DNA of 64,000 nucleotides, from NCBI RefSeq assembly GCF_014650175.1, contig NZ_BMUL01000020.1:57720-121719 (forward strand). Direction: 5' to 3'. This stretch comes from Streptomyces termitum. GTDB lineage: Bacteria; Actinomycetota; Actinomycetes; Streptomycetales; Streptomycetaceae. Both the position numbers and the translations under genes were made by a program. Under the pieces are notes generated by a model. The model was not told the DNA's origin and made no database searches. It saw nothing but the letters and a program-made list of their open reading frames with translations. Position 1 is the stretch's first letter; every line of letters starts with the position of its first letter. Below are positions 43,667 to 51,942 of the stretch, piece by piece.

Positions 43667-44515
43667 GTGCCGGCCAGTACAGCGCCTCAGGTCCCGCCCC
43701 AGCACGAGGGCGGCGACCCCGCCGACCCTCCGCGCCCCCGGGAGCGCAGCACCCGGGGCGCCGACACCCGGGCCCTCACCCAGGTCCTCTTCGGGCAGCT
43801 GAAGGGGCTGGAGCCCGGCTCCGCCGAGCACGACCGGGTGCGCGGGGCGCTCATCGAGGCCAACCTCCCGCTCGTCCGGTACGCGGCGGCCCGCTTCCGC
43901 TCGCGCAACGAGCCGATGGAGGACGTCGTCCAGGTCGGCACCATCGGCCTGATCAACGCGATCGACCGCTTCGACCCCGACCGGGGCGTGCAGTTCCCCA
44001 CCTTCGCCATGCCGACCGTGGTCGGCGAGATCAAGCGGTACTTCCGCGACAACGTCCGCACCGTGCACGTGCCGCGCCGGCTGCACGAGCTGTGGGTGCA
44101 GGTCAACGGCGCCACCGAGGACCTGACGACGGCCCACGGCCGCTCCCCCACCACCGCCGAGATCGCCGAGCGGCTGCGGATCGCCGAGGACGAGGTGCTC
44201 GCCTGCATCGAGGCCGGACGGTCTTACCACGCCACCTCCCTGGAGGCCGCGCAGGAGGGCGACGGGCTGCCCGGACTGCTCGACCGGCTCGGCTACGAGG
44301 ACCCCGCGCTGGCCGGCGTCGAACACCGCGACCTGGTCCGGCACCTGCTCGTCCAGCTCCCCGAGCGCGAGCAGCGGATCCTGATGCTCCGTTACTACAG
44401 CAACCTGACCCAGTCCCAGATCAGCCAGGAGCTGGGGGTCTCGCAGATGCACGTGTCAAGGCTCCTCGCCCGGAGCTTCGCCCGACTGCGATCCGCAAAC
44501 AGGATCGAGGCGTAA
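43667..44515 (+). CDS. sigF: SigB-type sigma factor SigF
   Basis: 282 aa from GTG 43667 (an alternative GTG at 43661 adds two residues; AAGGGG lies upstream of both). Begins PASTAPQVPPQ, as I recall for Streptomyces SigF, then sigma region 2 (NLPLVRYAAARFRSRNEPMEDVVQVGTIGLINAIDRFDPDRG), region 3 (TVVGEIKRYFRDNVRTVHVPRRLHEL) and region 4 HTH (LPEREQRILMLRYYSNLTQSQISQELGVSQMHVSRLLARS). In S. coelicolor SigF acts late in spore maturation. It directly precedes its paralogue sigN. No anti-sigma gene is adjacent. Confidence 0.92.
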   Translation: MPASTAPQVPPQHEGGDPADPPRPRERSTRGADTRALTQVLFGQLKGLEPGSAEHDRVRGALIEANLPLVRYAAARFRSRNEPMEDVVQVGTIGLINAIDRFDPDRGVQFPTFAMPTVVGEIKRYFRDNVRTVHVPRRLHELWVQVNGATEDLTTAHGRSPTTAEIAERLRIAEDEVLACIEAGRSYHATSLEAAQEGDGLPGLLDRLGYEDPALAGVEHRDLVRHLLVQLPEREQRILMLRYYSNLTQSQISQELGVSQMHVSRLLARSFARLRSANRIEA

Positions 44516-44600
44516 CCGGAACGGGTAGACCGGTTCGGAGCAGTTCTCCGGCGCCCCACATGCCGTACACCCCTTGTTTCCTGCGGATATGCGCCCACGC

Positions 44601-44617
44601 AGTGTCGACAAGTCACT
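44601..44617. promoter_or_regulatory. BldD-like palindrome upstream of sigN
   Basis: AGTGTCGACAAGTCACT matches the AGTGA...TCACT-type arrangement known for BldD operators. It lies about 135 bp before the sigN start. Match is visual only. Confidence 0.4.
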
Positions 44618-44751
44618 ACAGCGTGTTGCCGACATGTGACATTCTGCCGGGGACGCGTTTGCCGCAGCCCCACGGCCGGTATTCAGGTGGAAGCTGCGTT
44701 CCTCCGATGGTCGCGGCCCACCGCGACCGTCCGCGACCTCCAGGGGGTGGC

Positions 44752-45684
44752 ATGTCCGCAGACCAGGGCAGCTCGAAGATGCTCACGCTCACGCCCGTTC
44801 CGGTCCTCGCGCCCGGCCCGGTGCCCGCGCAGACGACCGCGGCGACCTCGGCCGAGAGCGGGGCGCTGCCGGCGATCCCGGCCCCGGCGCCCCCCGTCGC
44901 GTCGGGGAACCTCGACACCCGGACCCTCTCCCGCTCCCTCTTCCTGCGGCTGCGCGCCCTGGACTCCGCGGGCGCGGCCTCGGACAGCCCGGAGCGGACC
45001 TACGTCCGCGACACCCTCATCGAACTGAACCTCCCCCTCGTGCGGTACGCGGCGGCCCGCTTCCGCTCGCGCAACGAGCCGATGGAGGACATCGTCCAGG
45101 TCGGCACCATCGGCCTGATCAAGGCGATCGACCGCTTCGACTGCGAACGGGGCGTGGAGTTCCCGACGTTCGCGATGCCGACCGTCGTCGGCGAGATCAA
45201 GCGCTTCTTCCGCGACACCTCGTGGTCGGTGCGGGTGCCGCGCCGGCTCCAGGAGCTGCGCCTCGCCCTCACCAAGGCCAGCGACGAGCTCGCCCAGAAG
45301 CTCGACCGCTCCCCGACCGTGCCCGAACTCGCCGCCGTGCTCGGGGTGTCGGAGGAGGACGTCGTCGACGGCCTCGCGGTCGGCAACGCGTACACCGCCT
45401 CCTCGCTCGACTCGCCCTCCCCGGAGGACGACGGCGGCGAGGGCTCCCTCGCGGACCGCCTCGGCTACGAGGACACCGCCCTGGAGGGCGTCGAGTACCG
45501 CGAGTCGCTCAAGCCGCTGCTCGCCAAACTCCCGCCCCGGGAGCGGCAGATCATCATGCTCCGGTTCTTCGCGAACATGACCCAGTCGCAGATCGGCGAG
45601 GAGGTCGGCATCTCCCAGATGCACGTCTCCCGGCTGCTCACCCGGACCCTCGCGCAGCTCCGCGAGGGCCTGATCTCCGACTGA
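44752..45684 (+). CDS. sigN: SigB-type sigma factor SigN
   Basis: 310 aa, ATG 44752 after AGGGGGTGG. After a 50-residue Pro/Ala-rich leader come sigma region 2 (NLPLVRYAAARFRSRNEPMEDIVQVGTIGLIKAIDRFDCERG), region 3 (EIKRFFRDTSWSVRVPRRLQEL) and region 4 (LPPRERQIIMLRFFANMTQSQIGEEVGISQMHVSRLLTRT). Closest paralogue of the gene before it; tandem sigF-sigN is the arrangement I know from Streptomyces, where SigN works in aerial hyphae. A possible BldD site lies upstream. The symbol rests on order and sequence resemblance. Confidence 0.88.
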   Translation: MSADQGSSKMLTLTPVPVLAPGPVPAQTTAATSAESGALPAIPAPAPPVASGNLDTRTLSRSLFLRLRALDSAGAASDSPERTYVRDTLIELNLPLVRYAAARFRSRNEPMEDIVQVGTIGLIKAIDRFDCERGVEFPTFAMPTVVGEIKRFFRDTSWSVRVPRRLQELRLALTKASDELAQKLDRSPTVPELAAVLGVSEEDVVDGLAVGNAYTASSLDSPSPEDDGGEGSLADRLGYEDTALEGVEYRESLKPLLAKLPPRERQIIMLRFFANMTQSQIGEEVGISQMHVSRLLTRTLAQLREGLISD

Positions 45685-45734
45685 CTTCCCCGAATCCGCC
45701 CCGGCTTGACTGCCCGTCAGCCAGACTGGGGCGC

Positions 45735-46538
45735 ATGAGGCGAAGGAAGCAGCCGGTACTCGCGGCGGTGGCGCTCTGCCTCGGCGGAGCGCTCACCGCC
45801 TGCGGCGGCGGGGACGGCGGAGGGTTCACGGCGGTCGGCGCCGGGCCCTCGCCCGGCGGCGCGGTCGGCCCCTCGGGCGCGGTCACGCTGGTCCCGCTGG
45901 ACTCCCCCACCGCGAGCGGCACCACCTCCAGCACCTCCTCCCCGCCCCCGGGCCCCGCGCCGACGGCGTCCCCCGGGGCGACCGGCACGTCCGGCGCGCC
46001 GTCCCCGGGCCGGGACCCCGCCGACCGTACGGGCTCCGCCTCCGGGCCGGGTTCCGACGGCGCGGGAAGCGGCGCGTCCGGCGGCTCCGGCGGTACGGGC
46101 TCCGGCGGCGGGCCCGCCCCGTCCCGCACCACCCCGGCCCCGGGCCCCGGCACCTCCGCGCCCGGCACCCCGTCCCGGCCGCCGGCCACCACCCCGGGCA
46201 CCCCCTCGCGACCCCCGGCCACCACCCCGGGCCCGGCCCTACTCACCGTCTCCGCCCCGGTCACCGCCGACGCCGACCAGCGCTGGTGCGAGCGGGTCAC
46301 GGTGACCTTCCGGAACACCGGCGGCTCCCCCGCCGCCTCCGGCCGGGCCACCTTCGCCACCCACCTCATCGGCGCGCTCGGCCTGGACTGGGGCACGGTC
46401 ACCACCTCCCAGCCGCTGCCGGCCCCGATCCCGGCGGGCGCCACGCGGACCCGTACGTACACGGTCTGCGTCGAGTCCTGGCGGGTGCCGCTGGGGATGC
46501 GGGTGGAGACCCGCGCGGTGACCGCCGACTGGAAGTGA
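45735..46538 (+). CDS. Putative lipoprotein with Pro/Ser/Thr/Gly linker
   Basis: 267 aa. N-terminal lipoprotein signal: RRRKQPVLAAVALCLGGALTAC with a LTAC lipobox, so the mature protein should be attached to the membrane outer face by Cys23. A 150-residue Gly/Pro/Ser/Thr linker with near repeats (SRPPATTPGTP) leads to a C-terminal ~90-residue beta domain with two Cys (DQRWCERVTVTF, RTYTVCVESW). Function unknown; possibly a cell-wall spanning stalk. Starts 50 bp after sigN. Confidence 0.75.
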   Translation: MRRRKQPVLAAVALCLGGALTACGGGDGGGFTAVGAGPSPGGAVGPSGAVTLVPLDSPTASGTTSSTSSPPPGPAPTASPGATGTSGAPSPGRDPADRTGSASGPGSDGAGSGASGGSGGTGSGGGPAPSRTTPAPGPGTSAPGTPSRPPATTPGTPSRPPATTPGPALLTVSAPVTADADQRWCERVTVTFRNTGGSPAASGRATFATHLIGALGLDWGTVTTSQPLPAPIPAGATRTRTYTVCVESWRVPLGMRVETRAVTADWK

Positions 46539-46545
46539 CCCGACG

Positions 46546-46587
46546 GCGCCGAGGCCGGACCCGTGGGAACGGGTCCGGCCTCGGCGC
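46546..46587. terminator. Bidirectional terminator
   Basis: Perfect 19-bp stem (46546-46564 with 46569-46587) and a 4-nt loop, between the convergent lipoprotein gene and the small membrane-protein gene. Confidence 0.92.
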
Positions 46588-46644
46588 GCGGGGAGTGGGG
46601 GACGGAAGAAGGAGGGGGGAAGGAGAAGAAAGGGGATCAGGGGG

Positions 46645-46872
46645 TCAGACGGCGAGCCAGATGACCACCGCGAGGACGGCGAGCGCGGCGACGACGCCGA
46701 CGATCACACCGGCCTTGGGACCGCGGGCGGCCGCGGCGGGCTGCTGCGGCTGGTGCTGCGGGGTGCCCTCGTCGACGAAGGCGCGGAACATCTGGGTGCT
46801 GCCGGCGGGGTCGTAACCGCCCTCGGGGGCCTGTCCGCCCTGGCCGTACGGTGCTTGCGGGTTGTGTGCCAT
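46645..46872 (-). CDS. Small tail-anchored membrane protein
   Basis: 75 aa. A polar Gln/Pro/Gly-rich N-terminal part (MAHNPQAPYGQGGQAPEGGYD) is followed by one C-terminal transmembrane helix (AGVIVGVVAALAVLAVVIWLAV) and no tail, the shape of a tail-anchored protein. Function unknown. Conserved-looking and in normal codon use. Its start faces the marR promoter region. Confidence 0.75.
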   Translation of the reverse strand: MAHNPQAPYGQGGQAPEGGYDPAGSTQMFRAFVDEGTPQHQPQQPAAAARGPKAGVIVGVVAALAVLAVVIWLAV

Positions 46873-47010
46873 GAGCCGGACCCTAGCGAAAGCGGTCCGA
46901 GGGGCCCAAGCCCCGGGGGCCGCGGGAGTCCCGTACGCCGCTCCGGTCCCGTACGGCCGTCGCCACAGCCCGCCTTTGCCGATTCTTTAGCACTGTTTGA
47001 CCGATTTAGT

Positions 47011-47052
47011 TTGCCTGGAGCAACCATCCATCTCTATGGTTGCCCTAAGCAA
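47011..47052. promoter_or_regulatory. Two MarR-type operators
   Basis: Two 13-bp palindromes of the form TTGC-N5-GCAA, at 47011-47023 and 47040-47052, with centres 29 bp apart, just upstream of the MarR gene. They probably bind the MarR product and repress it and the exporter behind it. Confidence 0.7.
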
Positions 47053-47087
47053 CAAACTGGATGAGAGAGACGGACGGGGGGCTCGCG

Positions 47088-47531
47088 ATGGAGCCGCGGA
47101 ACCGGTACGAGGAGCTCGCCCGCGCGGTGAGCGCGTTCGGCGCCGTGAAACGCGGACTCGCCCGCGTCCTGCCCGTCGACTGCCAGGGCGCCTCCGCCGC
47201 CGTGCTCGCGCTGCTCAAGCACCACGGCGACATGCGGATGGGGCGGCTGGCCGAGCTCATGTCCGTGGACATGTCGGTGTGCAGCCGGCACGCGGCCCAC
47301 ACCGTCGAGCGCGGCTGGGTCGAGCGCCTGCCCGACCCCGACGACGGCCGCTCCCGCATCCTGCGCCTCACCCCCGACGGCCTCGCGATGCTCACCGAGC
47401 TGGACCGGCGCGTCACCGATGCCTTCACCCGCCACCTCGCGGAATGGTCCGACGACGACGTCGACCGGCTCACCACCCTGCTCGCCCGACTCCGCGACTC
47501 CTTCGGGGACTGCCGGGCCACCCACGCCTGA
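47088..47531 (+). CDS. MarR-family transcriptional regulator
   Basis: 147 aa from ATG 47088 (GGGGGG upstream); a longer frame from 47061 overlaps the operator region and has no ribosome site. Winged-helix pattern: GASAAVLALLKHHGDMRMGRLAELMSVDMSVCSRHAAHTVERGWVERLPDPDDGRSRILRLTPDG, with the DDGRS wing. The MFS exporter gene starts 54 bp downstream in the same direction, so this is a drug- or phenolic-responsive repressor of that exporter. Confidence 0.92.
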   Translation: MEPRNRYEELARAVSAFGAVKRGLARVLPVDCQGASAAVLALLKHHGDMRMGRLAELMSVDMSVCSRHAAHTVERGWVERLPDPDDGRSRILRLTPDGLAMLTELDRRVTDAFTRHLAEWSDDDVDRLTTLLARLRDSFGDCRATHA

Positions 47532-47585
47532 ACCGCACCCGGACGCCCACCGGCGCCCGAACTCGCTGGAAAACAGAGGAATTTC

Positions 47586-49175
47586 ATGGCAACGACCACA
47601 CCTGACACCGGTGTGCGGAGCGCCTCGGCCGAAACCGGAGGCTCCGGCGCTCCGATGACACACCGTCAGATCATGGAGGCGCTCTCCGGGCTGCTGCTCG
47701 GCATGTTCGTCGCCATCCTGTCCTCGACGATCGTCTCGAACGCCCTCCCGCAGATCATCACCGACCTGGGCGGCGGCCAGTCCGCCTACACCTGGGTCGT
47801 CACCGCGTCCCTGCTCGCGATGACCGCCACCACCCCGCTCTGGGGCAAGCTGGCCGACCTCTTCTCCAAGAAGCTGCTGGTCCAGATAGCCCTGGTCATC
47901 TACGTCGCGGGCTCGGTCGTCGCCGGTCTCTCCCAGTCCACCGGCATGCTCATCGCCTGCCGCGTCGTCCAGGGCGTCGGCGTCGGCGGCCTCACCGCCC
48001 TCTCGCAGGTCATCCTGGCCGCGATGATCGCCCCCCGCGAGCGCGGCCGCTACAGCGGCTACCTCGGCGCGGTCTTCGCCGTCGCCACCGTCGGCGGCCC
48101 GCTGCTCGGCGGCGTCATCACCGACACCGAGTGGCTCGGCTGGCGCTGGTGCTTCTACGTCGGCGTGCCGTTCGCGATCATCGCCCTGCTGGTCCTCCAG
48201 AAGACCCTCAAGCTGCCCGTCGTGAAGCGCGAGGTCAAGGTCGACTGGGCCGGCGCCTTCTTCATCAGCGCCGCCGTCTCGCTGCTCCTCGTCTGGGTCA
48301 CCTTCGCCGGCGACAAGTACGACTGGATGTCCTGGCAGACCGCCGCCATGGTCGGCGGATCGGTCCTGCTCGGCGCGGTCTTCGTCCTCGTCGAGTCCCG
48401 GGCGGCCGAGCCGATCATCCCGCTGCGCCTGTTCCGCAACCGGACCATCACCCTCGCCTCGCTCGCCTCGCTCTTCGTCGGCGTCGCGATGTTCGCGGGC
48501 ACGGTCTTCTTCAGCCAGTACTTCCAGCTGGCCCGCAACGAGTCGCCGACCATGTCCGGCGTCCTCACCATCCCGATGATCGCCGGTCTCTTCGTCTCCT
48601 CGACCGTCTCCGGCCAGGTCATCACCAAGACCGGCCGCTGGAAGGCGTGGCTGGTCAGCGGCGGCGCCCTCGCCGCCGGCGGCCTCGGCCTCCTCGGCAC
48701 CATCCGGTACGACACGGAGTACTGGCACATCGCCCTCTTCATGGCCGTCCTCGGCCTGGGCATCGGCATGATGATGCAGAACCTCGTGCTCTGCACCCAG
48801 AACCAGGTCGACCCCTCCGACCTCGGCGCCGCCTCCTCCACCGTCGCCTTCTTCCGCTCCCTCGGCGGCGCGATCGGCGTCTCGGCGCTCGGCGCGATCA
48901 TGGCCCACCGGGTCACGAGCTACGTCAAGGAGGGCATCACCGCCCTCGGCCCGGACGCCGCGAAGGCGATGCAGCAGAGCGGTGCCGGCGGCGGCATCCC
49001 CGACATGGACACGCTGCCCGGACCGATCCGGACCGTCTTCGAGAGCGCGTACGGGCACGGCGTCGGCGACGTCTTCCTCTACTCGGCGCCGTTCGCGCTG
49101 CTCGCCTTCGTGGTGACGCTCTTCATCAAGGAGGTCGCCCTCAAGAGCAGCACGGTGACGGGCGACAAGAAGTAA
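47586..49175 (+). CDS. DHA2-family (EmrB/QacA-type) MFS exporter
   Basis: 529 aa, ATG 47586 after AGAGGAA. Fourteen-segment DHA2 layout. First helix region LLLGMFVAILSSTIVSNALPQI; motif A GKLADLFSKKLLVQIAL; motif C region GPLLGGVITDTEWLGWRWCFYVGVPF. Proton-driven drug efflux at the cell membrane. Regulated, by context, by the MarR gene just upstream. Substrate unknown. Confidence 0.93.
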   Translation: MATTTPDTGVRSASAETGGSGAPMTHRQIMEALSGLLLGMFVAILSSTIVSNALPQIITDLGGGQSAYTWVVTASLLAMTATTPLWGKLADLFSKKLLVQIALVIYVAGSVVAGLSQSTGMLIACRVVQGVGVGGLTALSQVILAAMIAPRERGRYSGYLGAVFAVATVGGPLLGGVITDTEWLGWRWCFYVGVPFAIIALLVLQKTLKLPVVKREVKVDWAGAFFISAAVSLLLVWVTFAGDKYDWMSWQTAAMVGGSVLLGAVFVLVESRAAEPIIPLRLFRNRTITLASLASLFVGVAMFAGTVFFSQYFQLARNESPTMSGVLTIPMIAGLFVSSTVSGQVITKTGRWKAWLVSGGALAAGGLGLLGTIRYDTEYWHIALFMAVLGLGIGMMMQNLVLCTQNQVDPSDLGAASSTVAFFRSLGGAIGVSALGAIMAHRVTSYVKEGITALGPDAAKAMQQSGAGGGIPDMDTLPGPIRTVFESAYGHGVGDVFLYSAPFALLAFVVTLFIKEVALKSSTVTGDKK

Positions 49176-49180
49176 CACCG

Positions 49181-49287
49181 TCCCGGGGTACGTCCCCGGG
49201 AACACGGGAAAGACTCCCGGCCGTGCTTCGAGCGGAGGCGCGGCCGGGTCACCACGGAGCGGCGGGCAGGGGACGGCCCGCCGCTCC
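49181..49287. terminator. Two hairpins between convergent MFS and TetR genes
   Basis: TCCCGGGG/CCCCGGGA (49181-49188 with 49194-49201) and a perfect 12-bp stem (49256-49267 with 49276-49287). They separate the rightward exporter gene from the leftward TetR gene. Confidence 0.8.
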
Positions 49288-49293
49288 GCCCTG

Positions 49294-50085
49294 TCATCCC
49301 CGGCCGCCGCCGGAGGGCGTACCGGCCTCCCGGGCCACCATCGCCTCGATGCCCGCGATCAGGATGTCCAGGGCGTAGTCGAAGTCCCGCTCCCAGATGT
49401 CGGCGACGGCGCCGTGCGTGGCCCGCTCGTCCAGGATCTCCGTCATCGGCTCCAGCGCCGCCGCGAACCGCGGCTCCTCGCGGAAGGCCCGGATCGAGGC
49501 GTCGTAGAAGTCGTCCTGGGACATCCCGACCTCGGCGGCCCGCCGCCCGAACTGCGCCTCGATCGTCCCGTAGCCGTACACGAACTGGAAGACGGCCGAG
49601 GTCGCGCTCGGCTGCCGGTGCAGCGGCAGGCCGGTGGCGCGGACCGCCTCCTGGATCTTGGTGCCGACGGCGATGGCGTACGGCCCGACGTTGAGGTACG
49701 AGCCGGCGCACGGCGATATCCACGGGTGGCGGACCAGCATCGCGCGGTACTGGCGGGCGAGGATCCGGACGCGCGCCCGCCAGTCGGCGGCCGCGTCGAC
49801 GGCGGCCAGGTCGACCTCCCCGTACGCCGTGTCGAGGGCGTACTCGATGATGTCGTCCTTGGTGTCCACGTACCAGTACAGGGACATCGCGGTGACGCCC
49901 AGCTCGGCCGCGAGCCGCCGCATGGACAGCTTCGCCAGCCCGCCCTCGTCGAGCATCCGCACCGAGGCGGCGACGATCCGGTCCCGGTCGAGCCCGGTCG
50001 GGCCGCCACCGCCGCGGGGGGCGCGGTGCTCCAGCCAGACGCTGGAGCCCGCCGGGTTCTTGGCCCGTTCCGCCGCCTTGACCAT
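49294..50085 (-). CDS. TetR-family regulator (tetracycline-repressor-like C-terminus)
   Basis: 263 aa, ATG 50085 after GGACGGAGGG. HTH: DRDRIVAASVRMLDEGGLAKLSMRRLAAELGVTAMSLYWYVDTKDDIIEYALDTAYGEV, typical of the TetR_C_1 group with the conserved AMSLYWYV. A short basic leader of about 33 residues precedes it. It lies downstream of the second MFS exporter, reading the same way; the strong palindrome in front of that exporter (51880-51912) is its most likely binding site. Confidence 0.9.
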   Translation of the reverse strand: MVKAAERAKNPAGSSVWLEHRAPRGGGGPTGLDRDRIVAASVRMLDEGGLAKLSMRRLAAELGVTAMSLYWYVDTKDDIIEYALDTAYGEVDLAAVDAAADWRARVRILARQYRAMLVRHPWISPCAGSYLNVGPYAIAVGTKIQEAVRATGLPLHRQPSATSAVFQFVYGYGTIEAQFGRRAAEVGMSQDDFYDASIRAFREEPRFAAALEPMTEILDERATHGAVADIWERDFDYALDILIAGIEAMVAREAGTPSGGGRG

Positions 50086-50165
50086 GGTCGCCCTCCGTCC
50101 GTCACCGCTGGTGACCATGCTAGGTCGCGTCCGGAACATCCCGCCGTGCGCCCGGGGTGCGCGGC

Positions 50166-50335
50166 CTGGGTCCTGTCCGGCGGATCTTCGTGGATCAGCC
50201 CGCGGCGTCCGGTGCGTTCTCTCGGCGTGCGCCCGGGTCGCCCTCGTACTGGACGTACTCGGGCGATCCGGGCGTGCGGCGAGAGGGCGTGCCAGGCGTC
50301 GCGGGCCCGCGAAGATCCGCCGGACACGGCCTAGG
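50166..50335. mobile_element. MITE-like 170-bp inverted repeat
   Basis: The stretch folds back on itself: the left end (TCCTGTCCGGCGGATCTTCG, 50171-50190) is matched by the right end (CGAAGATCCGCCGGACA, 50311-50327), and the match continues imperfectly through most of both 80-bp halves to a centre near 50260. No transposase is encoded. The ends lie next to CCTRGG, and the same terminal sequence recurs near 62208-62233. It resembles a non-autonomous element of an IS that targets CTAG. The right end reaches the MFS stop codon. Confidence 0.6.
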
Positions 50336-51866
50336 CGGCCACCGGTTCCGGTGCGGCGGACCGCTCCGCCCGCTCGGCCCGGCGCAGCAGCGCGGCGGCG
50401 AGGAGGCCGCCCGCGAGGACCGCGACGGCGCCGACGAGCTGGCTGGTCCGGAGCCCGGAGGCGAAGGCGTCGGAGATCGCCGCCCGCTCGGCGTCGCCGC
50501 CGGCCGCGGCGAGGGCCGCCGGGAAGGAGGTCGCGGTGACGGCGACGAGCGCGGCGAAGCGGGCGTTGAGGACCGCGCCGAGGACGGCGACGCCGAGGCC
50601 GTTGCCAAACTCCGCGAGGGTGCCGTTGACGCCCGCGCCCACCCCGGCCTTCTCCGGCGGGATCGCGGACATGATCGCGTTGGCCATGGCCGGGTTGGAG
50701 ACCGCGAGGCCGGTGCCCATCAGGACCAGGCCGAGCAGCATGCCGCCGTACGAGCCGTCGGTGCCGCCGCCGAGCAGGGCGATCGCGGCGAGACCGGCCG
50801 CGACCAGGGCCATGCCGACGGCGACGGTGAGCGCGGTGCCGAGCCTCATCACGATCCGCGGGCCGATGCCGCTGAGGTTGAGGACGACGACGGTCAGCGC
50901 GAGCGGCGCCATCCGCAGGCCCGCCTCCAGCGGCTCGTAGCCGAGGACGAACTGGAGGTGCTGGGTGAGCAGGAACAGCGAACCGCCCATCCCGAACACC
51001 ACCAGGATGGCGCCCGCGACCGCGCCCACGAACTTCTGGTTGCGGAAGAAGTGCATGTCCAGCATCGGATGCGGGACGCGCAGCTCCCACAGGGCGAAGG
51101 CGCCGAGCACCAGGACGCCGATCGCGGCCGGGACCAGCACCTGGGCGGAGGTCCAGCCGTGCTCCGGGCCGGTGATGATCGCGTACACGGCGGCGGTCAT
51201 GCCGATCGTGGAGAGCAGCGCGCCCATCAGGTCGGGGCGTTCACCCTGGGGGTCCCCCCTGCTCGAACGAAGTTGAGAGCTTGGGGGAGGATTCTTGGAC
51301 TCGGGGACCAGTTTGAGGACGGCGACCAGGCCGATCACGGCCACCGGGATGTTGACGAGGAAGATCATCCCCCACCAGAAGTGGTTGAGGATCACGCCGC
51401 CGATCAGCGGTCCCGCGGCGAAGCCGAACGAGCTGACGGTGGCCCAGAGCGCGATCGCCTTCACCCGCTCGGAGTCGTCGAAGATCTGCATGACGACGGC
51501 GAGGGTGGTGGTCATCAGGAGCGCGCCGCCGACGCCCATGCCCGCGCGGGCGGCGATGAGCTGGGCGGTGGAGCCGGCCAGTCCTGCGGCGAGCGAGCCG
51601 AGGCCGAAGAGGGCGAGTCCTGCGGCGAGCAGCTTCTTGCGGCCGTAGCGGTCGGCCGCGTTGCCCGCCGTCAGGAGCAGGCCGGACTGGACGAGCGAGT
51701 AGGCGTTGATCATCCACTGGATGTCGCTGGTGGAGGCGTGCAGCTCCGTGGTCAGCGAGGGGATGGCGACGCTGAGGACGGTGTTGTCGAGCAGCACGGT
51801 GAGCTGGGCGAGACAGATGACGCCGAGGATCAGCCAGCGCTGGGGATGGCCGCCGGTGGCCGTCAT
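50331..51866 (-). CDS. DHA2-family MFS drug exporter
   Basis: 511 aa, ATG 51866 after AAGGAG. Fourteen-segment EmrB/QacA family: LAQLTVLLDNTVLSVAIPSLTTELHAS, motif A GNAADRYGRKKLLAAGL, motif C region LIGGVILNHFWWGMIFLVNIPVAVIGL. Residues about 191-211 (SKNPPPSSQLRSSRGDPQGER) do not look like the family: they come from a palindromic repeat inserted in frame in the loop after helix 6. Controlled by a 13-bp-arm palindrome directly upstream of the ribosome site, probably bound by the TetR protein encoded downstream. Confidence 0.92.
   Translation of the reverse strand: MTATGGHPQRWLILGVICLAQLTVLLDNTVLSVAIPSLTTELHASTSDIQWMINAYSLVQSGLLLTAGNAADRYGRKKLLAAGLALFGLGSLAAGLAGSTAQLIAARAGMGVGGALLMTTTLAVVMQIFDDSERVKAIALWATVSSFGFAAGPLIGGVILNHFWWGMIFLVNIPVAVIGLVAVLKLVPESKNPPPSSQLRSSRGDPQGERPDLMGALLSTIGMTAAVYAIITGPEHGWTSAQVLVPAAIGVLVLGAFALWELRVPHPMLDMHFFRNQKFVGAVAGAILVVFGMGGSLFLLTQHLQFVLGYEPLEAGLRMAPLALTVVVLNLSGIGPRIVMRLGTALTVAVGMALVAAGLAAIALLGGGTDGSYGGMLLGLVLMGTGLAVSNPAMANAIMSAIPPEKAGVGAGVNGTLAEFGNGLGVAVLGAVLNARFAALVAVTATSFPAALAAAGGDAERAAISDAFASGLRTSQLVGAVAVLAGGLLAAALLRRAERAERSAAPEPVAA
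51241..51300. repeat. Palindromic repeat inserted in frame in an MFS gene
   Basis: About 60 bp of lower-GC sequence with hairpin arms of the CCCCC...GCTC / GAGC...GGGGG kind (about 51252-51288). I recall closely similar short repeats from many Streptomyces genes and gaps. It adds about 20 codons without breaking the exporter frame. Confidence 0.6.
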
Positions 51867-51879
51867 GAGCAGCTCCTTA

Positions 51880-51912
51880 TACGGTGTACGAGGCGGAAGC
51901 TCGTACACCGTA
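51880..51912. promoter_or_regulatory. TetR operator in front of the MFS exporter
   Basis: Perfect inverted repeat TACGGTGTACGAG, 7-bp spacer, CTCGTACACCGTA. It ends 14 bp before the MFS start codon, overlapping a likely promoter (minus strand TTGTAC at 51916-51911). Binding here would block transcription. Confidence 0.8.
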
Positions 51913-51942
51913 CAAGGGGGCCCTCGCGCGGTACAGCGCTTT

